Below, one piece after another: positions 6,322-10,084 of a DNA stretch of 10,084 nucleotides. Every line of letters begins with the position of its first letter. The first letter of the stretch is position 1. The notes below the pieces were generated by a model. That model did no database searches, was not told where the DNA came from, and worked only from the letters and a program-made list of their open reading frames with translations. The stretch lies in assembly GCA_026692825.1 (NCBI GenBank), contig JAPLOC010000537.1, forward strand, positions 1 to 10,084. Reading direction: 5' to 3'. Position numbers and translations under genes: made by a program. This stretch comes from Planctomycetota bacterium (GTDB lineage: Bacteria > Planctomycetota > Planctomycetia > Planctomycetales > Planctomycetaceae).

Positions 6322-8424
6322 ATGGAATCCTCGTTCCCCACTTCCAAATCCACGGTTTCCCCGGCGAATCGTGGGACGATCGCCGAGATTGAGAGCCAGT
6401 TGGATCGATTGGTTCAATTGGCCGACGGCGACGTGCCCCTGGCGAAATTCCAAACAGAATTGCTGGGGTGTGTGGTCTCTGGTTTGGGAGTGCGCCGTGG
6501 GGCAATCTGGTCAGCCGACCACCGGCCAGGAGAACCGCCGGTGGCTTCGATCGATGCGGTCTCGACGGCGGAGTTTTCTCAATCCGAACCGGTGTTCTTG
6601 GCCAGCGGGTTGAATTCGCACATGGGGCACGAGTTGCTGCTGCGGCGTGTGATCCTGGAGAGGAAACCGCTCGCGGCGCTGCCGGGTCTACGGGATTCCG
6701 AATCGGAACAGGTGTTGAACCCGACCCGGTCGACGTTGTTACTGGCCCCGATCGTCAGTCCGGATTCTCCGCCCGATGCTGTGATTGAAGTCGTGTTGGG
6801 CGAGGCGGAATCACCGGCGACCCGAGCGGCACTGCTGGAACTGCTCGCCGCGTTTGCCGACGCCGCGCGGGTGTACTTCGACCGAAAGCGTTTGGCCGCG
6901 CTGAGGCAGCGGGATGCCCGGCGAGCGGAATGGGATCGATTCATGGAAAAACTGCACGCAACACTCGATCCGGAGAGTGTCGCCTTCACGGCGGCGAACG
7001 AGGGGCGAGCGATTGTCCATTGTGACAGAATCTCGGTGGTGTCCGAACGACGGGGGCGATCGCGTCTCCTGGCAACGAGTGGTCAGTCAACACTCGATCG
7101 TCGCTCGCCGGTTGTTTCCGCGATTGAAGAGCTTGTGAACGCTGTCGCCGCCGGAAGAGAGCCGGTCTGGTATCCGTCTCCACCAGAGACTCTTCCCCCA
7201 GAGATTGCATCCCTCAGCGGGGCGCTGTGCGAATTGACAAACGCCCGTCGTATTCTCATCTGGCCGTTGCGCCATGCGCTGTCCGCAACCGATCAATTCC
7301 AAACAGAAAGTGCCGGTGCCGATCGTGACCCGGCGAAACGTCAAGATTCGCTTACGAGTGTCGCCGCAGGGGCGATTCTGTTTGAACACTGGACTGCGGG
7401 TGAGACGGAACCAAGATCGGCCGAGCCGTATGCCGCGTTGGTCCGACATACCGCGCTGGCCCTTGCGAACTGCCGCCGCCACGAAAACCTTCCGTTTTTT
7501 TCGATTGTTTCGTGGATTGGATCGTGGCAACTGCGGCGTAATCTCTCGCGGATTCGCCTGGGGGCGATCGCGGTGCTGTGTGCCCTCGCTCTGTTGTGGT
7601 TGATCCCCACTGAATTGAAAGTTTCAGGAAAAGGGACGTTGCAGCCGGAAGTCCGTCGCGACCTGTTTGCCCGTACCGATGGCGTCGTCGAATCGATCGA
7701 AGCGGAACATGAAACTCATTGCCGAACCAATGACGTACTGTTGCGACTTTCCCGATCGCAACTCGATTTGGAACAGACTCGTGTGGCGGGCGAATTGCGA
7801 ACCGCCCGCCGTCGCCTGGCGGGGTTGGAAGCGGCGCGACTTCAATCCGATCCACAGACCGCCGCCGATCGCGAAAAATCCAATCAGAGTACTGCCGAGG
7901 AGGAAGAACTGCGTGAAACGGTCGCGGGCCTCGAACGCCAGTCGCGATTGCTTGAGGAACAGGCGGACGAATTGATTGTTCGCGCACCGATTGCTGGTGA
8001 CGTGTTGACCTGGGATGTGCGCGAGACGCTGGCGTCACGACCCGTACAGCGTGGTCAACTGTTATTGACGGTTGGCGATTTGACTGGCCCCTGGATTCTG
8101 GAAGTCGATATCCCGGACGAGGCGATCGGACATGTGCTGACGGCACAGTCGCGATCCAATTCCCCCTTGCCCGTTACGTTCATGCTCGCCACCGATCCGG
8201 GCACGACCTACACGGGAGAACTGGAACGGCTCGCGATGTCGGCTGAACCGGATCGCGTCGCCGGTCAAAGGGTGCGTGCGATTGTCCGCATACCAGAATT
8301 GCCGGCCCACCTGAGACGTCCCGGGGCGGTGGTGATCCCGCGTGTCCACTGCGGGAAATTCCCCGTGGGATATGTCTGGTTTCACACCGCCTGGGAAAAT
8401 GCGCAAAAATACCTGCTGTTCTAA
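6322..8424 (+). CDS. GAF-domain/HlyD fusion: membrane-anchored efflux adaptor with N-terminal sensor
   Basis: This 700-residue protein appears to join a cytoplasmic sensor to a periplasmic adaptor. Residues 20-190 resemble a GAF domain (GLGVRRGAIWS, then LLLAPIVSPDSPPDAVIEVVLGE). A second GAF-like region spans about 200-385 (DRISVVSERRGRSRLLATSG, then ARRILIWPL and AAGAILFEHW). One hydrophobic helix at 413-429 follows a basic stretch (RRNLSRIR). The adaptor then begins with a biotinyl-lipoyl-like half (ELKVSGKGTLQPEVRRDLFARTDGVVESI, from 431). A short charged coiled coil follows (about 475-552), then the second half RAPIAGDVLTWDV (554-566), a beta-barrel region (590-675) and an aromatic tail. 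The positive-inside rule puts the GAF part in the cytoplasm. HlyD/MFP adaptors link an inner-membrane pump to TolC. It is transcribed with the downstream adaptor, 18 bases away. The GAF calls are by pattern and less certain than the HlyD call. Confidence 0.85.
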   Translation: MESSFPTSKSTVSPANRGTIAEIESQLDRLVQLADGDVPLAKFQTELLGCVVSGLGVRRGAIWSADHRPGEPPVASIDAVSTAEFSQSEPVFLASGLNSHMGHELLLRRVILERKPLAALPGLRDSESEQVLNPTRSTLLLAPIVSPDSPPDAVIEVVLGEAESPATRAALLELLAAFADAARVYFDRKRLAALRQRDARRAEWDRFMEKLHATLDPESVAFTAANEGRAIVHCDRISVVSERRGRSRLLATSGQSTLDRRSPVVSAIEELVNAVAAGREPVWYPSPPETLPPEIASLSGALCELTNARRILIWPLRHALSATDQFQTESAGADRDPAKRQDSLTSVAAGAILFEHWTAGETEPRSAEPYAALVRHTALALANCRRHENLPFFSIVSWIGSWQLRRNLSRIRLGAIAVLCALALLWLIPTELKVSGKGTLQPEVRRDLFARTDGVVESIEAEHETHCRTNDVLLRLSRSQLDLEQTRVAGELRTARRRLAGLEAARLQSDPQTAADREKSNQSTAEEEELRETVAGLERQSRLLEEQADELIVRAPIAGDVLTWDVRETLASRPVQRGQLLLTVGDLTGPWILEVDIPDEAIGHVLTAQSRSNSPLPVTFMLATDPGTTYTGELERLAMSAEPDRVAGQRVRAIVRIPELPAHLRRPGAVVIPRVHCGKFPVGYVWFHTAWENAQKYLLF

Positions 8425-8431
8425 CACACCG

Positions 8432-8435
8432 GGAG
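8432..8435 (+). promoter_or_regulatory. Ribosome binding site of the second adaptor gene
   Basis: GGAG, within GGGAG, lies 7 bases before the ATG at 8443. It is the clearest Shine-Dalgarno-like sequence in the window; the other starts largely lack one. It falls in the 18-base gap after the TAA of the upstream gene and fixes this start, because the in-frame stop at 8422-8424 allows no earlier one. Confidence 0.65.
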
Positions 8436-8442
8436 AAGCGGC

Positions 8443-9348
8443 ATGTGGATTGTATTGGCCTGTGGTGCGATTCTGGTCGGTCTCGCTGATCCCGACTCAA
8501 AATCCCCCGCCGCGCCCCGAGCGACGCATTCGGTTGAGTCGGCGTTGGTGACGCTGATCGAGGAAGCCTCGATTCCCGCGCGCTCGAATGGTGTGCTGGA
8601 TTCCATTCCCGTCAAAGCGGGTCAACTTGTCGAAGCCGAGGCCCCGCTCGCGCAGCTCGACGAAACCGAGGCGAAGCTCGCCGTCGAACGAGTCACTCAG
8701 GAGGTCGAGGTGGACCGGATACAGGCTGCCAGCGACGTGAAATTGCGATCCGCCCGTCGCGCGTTCGATGTCGCGAAACGCAATTTAAAGCGTGCTGAAG
8801 AGTCCAACGACCGCCGCAAAGACAGTGTCAGCGAGGCGGAACTCGACACGCTGTCGTTTAAGGCATTCAATGCCGAACTCGAAGTCGAGCAAGCGACCAA
8901 TGATCGCGCGATCGCCGACACAACTCTGCAACTGCGGCAAGTCGAACTGCGCCAGGCGGAGTTGGCCCTGGCGCTGCGGCGCATCGAGGCCCCGTTCGCA
9001 GGCATGGTTGTCCAGGTGCATCAGCAGGCGGGAGAGTGGGCCGAGGCGGGAAAACCTTTGGTTCGAATCGTGCGACTCGACCACTTGCGAGTGGAAGGAT
9101 TCTTCAAGTCGCACGAGGTTGATGAATCGCTGGTGGGCCGTCGCGCAGTGCTGACGGTCGACCTTCCCGGCCGGCGCGGCGTTCGGTTCGAAGGAGGCGT
9201 CACGTTTGTCAGTCCGGAAGTCAACCCGGTGAATGGCCAAGTTCGACTTTGGGCGGAAGTCAACAATCCCGGGCTCAAGCTGCGCCCCGGGGTTCGCGGC
9301 CGATTGGAGATTCTTGAAGACGCGCCGCCGACTCAGCGGTCGGAATAG
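8443..9348 (+). CDS. HlyD-family periplasmic adaptor (membrane fusion protein)
   Basis: This 301-residue protein is a second periplasmic adaptor for the same locus. A hydrophobic N terminus (MWIVLACGAILVGLA) acts as signal peptide or anchor; it has no Lys or Arg in front of the hydrophobic core, which is unusual. The first lipoyl-like half is at 42-72 (EASIPARSNGVLDSIPVKAGQLVEAEAPL). A helical hairpin follows at about 75-180, rich in Glu, Arg and Ala. The second half is RRIEAPFAGMVVQVHQQAGEWAEAGKPLVRIV (179-210). A beta-barrel segment runs from LRVEGFF (215) to GVTFVSPEVNPVNGQVRLWAEVNN (252-275). The ending PGVRGRLEI (282-290) is typical of this family. The gene is shorter than many HlyD proteins but contains all the parts. 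It is in one operon with the GAF-HlyD gene. Its last 16 bases overlap the end of the convergent repeat-protein gene. Confidence 0.88.
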   Translation: MWIVLACGAILVGLADPDSKSPAAPRATHSVESALVTLIEEASIPARSNGVLDSIPVKAGQLVEAEAPLAQLDETEAKLAVERVTQEVEVDRIQAASDVKLRSARRAFDVAKRNLKRAEESNDRRKDSVSEAELDTLSFKAFNAELEVEQATNDRAIADTTLQLRQVELRQAELALALRRIEAPFAGMVVQVHQQAGEWAEAGKPLVRIVRLDHLRVEGFFKSHEVDESLVGRRAVLTVDLPGRRGVRFEGGVTFVSPEVNPVNGQVRLWAEVNNPGLKLRPGVRGRLEILEDAPPTQRSE

Positions 9349-10084
9349 AACCGAGTCGTTTCCTCGATCGCGATCGGTTCCGCTTCCGCCGACGTCACCC
9401 GCACTTTGATGCGCTGGTTGCCCGGCTGTGCCCCAATGACTCGTATGGTATAGACGGCATGGGCTCCCGGCTTCAATTCGGCGAGTGCCGCGTACGCGAC
9501 CAGCTCTTTGTCGGTCGCCGACTTGGTTGGCCCCTGGGCTTCGACCAGTCGAACTCCGGCCGGCAACTCCGCGAATACCCGGTTTTTTGTCGATGGTCGC
9601 GAGCCGTCGTTCCGCAAGCGAATCTCCCAAGCGGTTTCGATTCCGACTTCGACGGGATCGTCGAGTTCAACGACCTCGACCACCAGTTTCGGTGTGGAAT
9701 CGACCACGGTTTCGGTCTGGGCATCGACCTGTCCCCCTTGATCGGTGACCAGTCGCGCGTCGAGTGAATACGCGCCGGGCTGCCGGGCGATGAGGTCGGC
9801 CGACACCTCGGCGACCGCGCCCCCCCGAAGCTCTGCGACGAACCACTCAACCACGCGTTGGTCTGGATCCCATGTTCCGCCGTCGGTGGCCGATGCGAAA
9901 TCAAAACCGGCTGGCGGTTGCAGCCGCAGTTTGAGATTCGACGTTTCGGCCGTCCCCTCATTTCGAGCAGACAGGGCGTATCGCGCTTTCCGATCGACAT
10001 ACCGCATCGCCGGCCCACGGAGCGACAGCGACAATTTCGGTCCCGAGACCTCAACCGTCGCGATCGCGAGCCGCTGCTCCGCGC
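9333..10084 (-). CDS. DUF11-like repeat protein, C-terminal part (5' end outside window)
   Basis: The frame is open without a stop from the right edge to the TGA at 9333-9335, so only the last 249 or so residues are visible. Two beta-rich repeats of about 110-120 residues can be seen. The first starts near GPKLSLSLRGPAMRYV (about 10043) and includes YALSARNEGTAETSNLKLRLQPPAGF. The second starts at PKLVVEVVELDDPVEVG (about 9692) and includes IRLRNDGSRPSTKNRVFAELPAGV. The pattern of a P-x-L strand, an N-(E/D)-G turn and an L-P-x-G loop is characteristic of DUF11/conserved-repeat domains in large exported planctomycete proteins. There is no visible catalytic motif, membrane anchor or sorting signal; the protein ends directly after the last strand (TRFYSDR). 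A surface or periplasmic structural role is an inference. A TTG at 10032-10034 is not the start, because the repeat clearly begins upstream. Confidence 0.8.
   Translation of the reverse strand, partial: AEQRLAIATVEVSGPKLSLSLRGPAMRYVDRKARYALSARNEGTAETSNLKLRLQPPAGFDFASATDGGTWDPDQRVVEWFVAELRGGAVAEVSADLIARQPGAYSLDARLVTDQGGQVDAQTETVVDSTPKLVVEVVELDDPVEVGIETAWEIRLRNDGSRPSTKNRVFAELPAGVRLVEAQGPTKSATDKELVAYAALAELKPGAHAVYTIRVIGAQPGNQRIKVRVTSAEAEPIAIEETTRFYSDR

Overview
The window looks like ordinary chromosomal DNA from a planctomycete (Planctomycetota). The evidence is a fairly high GC content, near-absence of Shine-Dalgarno sequences, a large lipoprotein-type TolC homologue, an efflux adaptor fused to GAF-type sensor domains, and a surface protein built of DUF11-like repeats. 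The phylum assignment is inferred from protein architecture, not from a marker gene. There is no rRNA, tRNA, CRISPR array, insertion sequence or phage gene that I can support.

Layout, left to right. Positions 1-437 hold no gene I can support. At 438-1412 (+) is an aldo/keto reductase with a complete catalytic tetrad. It is followed one base later (1414-2193, +) by a TrmH/SpoU-family RNA 2'-O-methyltransferase of the RlmB type. Convergent to this pair, at 2273-3667 (-), is a nicotinamide phosphoribosyltransferase (NadV/NAMPT). Between nadV and the next gene is a 385-base spacer carrying two direct copies of a GC-rich, hairpin-forming repeat (about 3745-3818 and 3910-4007).

The right half is an export locus. 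A TolC-family outer-membrane lipoprotein (4053-6116, -) is transcribed divergently from two periplasmic adaptor genes. The first (6322-8424, +) is a 700-residue protein with two GAF-like regions, one transmembrane helix and an HlyD-type adaptor. The second (8443-9348, +) is a 301-residue adaptor with an N-terminal export signal. The 205-base divergent spacer contains a perfect 8-bp inverted repeat with a 3-base centre and an additional half-site, a plausible shared operator. Together the three genes supply the outer-membrane channel and two adaptors of a tripartite efflux or secretion machine. No inner-membrane pump is encoded in the window.

At the right edge a DUF11-like repeat protein (9333 to beyond 10084, -) is truncated by the window. 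Its 3' end overlaps that of the second adaptor gene by 16 bp.

The most interesting items are the sensor-fused adaptor in a pumpless, two-adaptor efflux locus with a palindromic divergent control region, and the tandem hairpin repeat. Neither is proven to be new.
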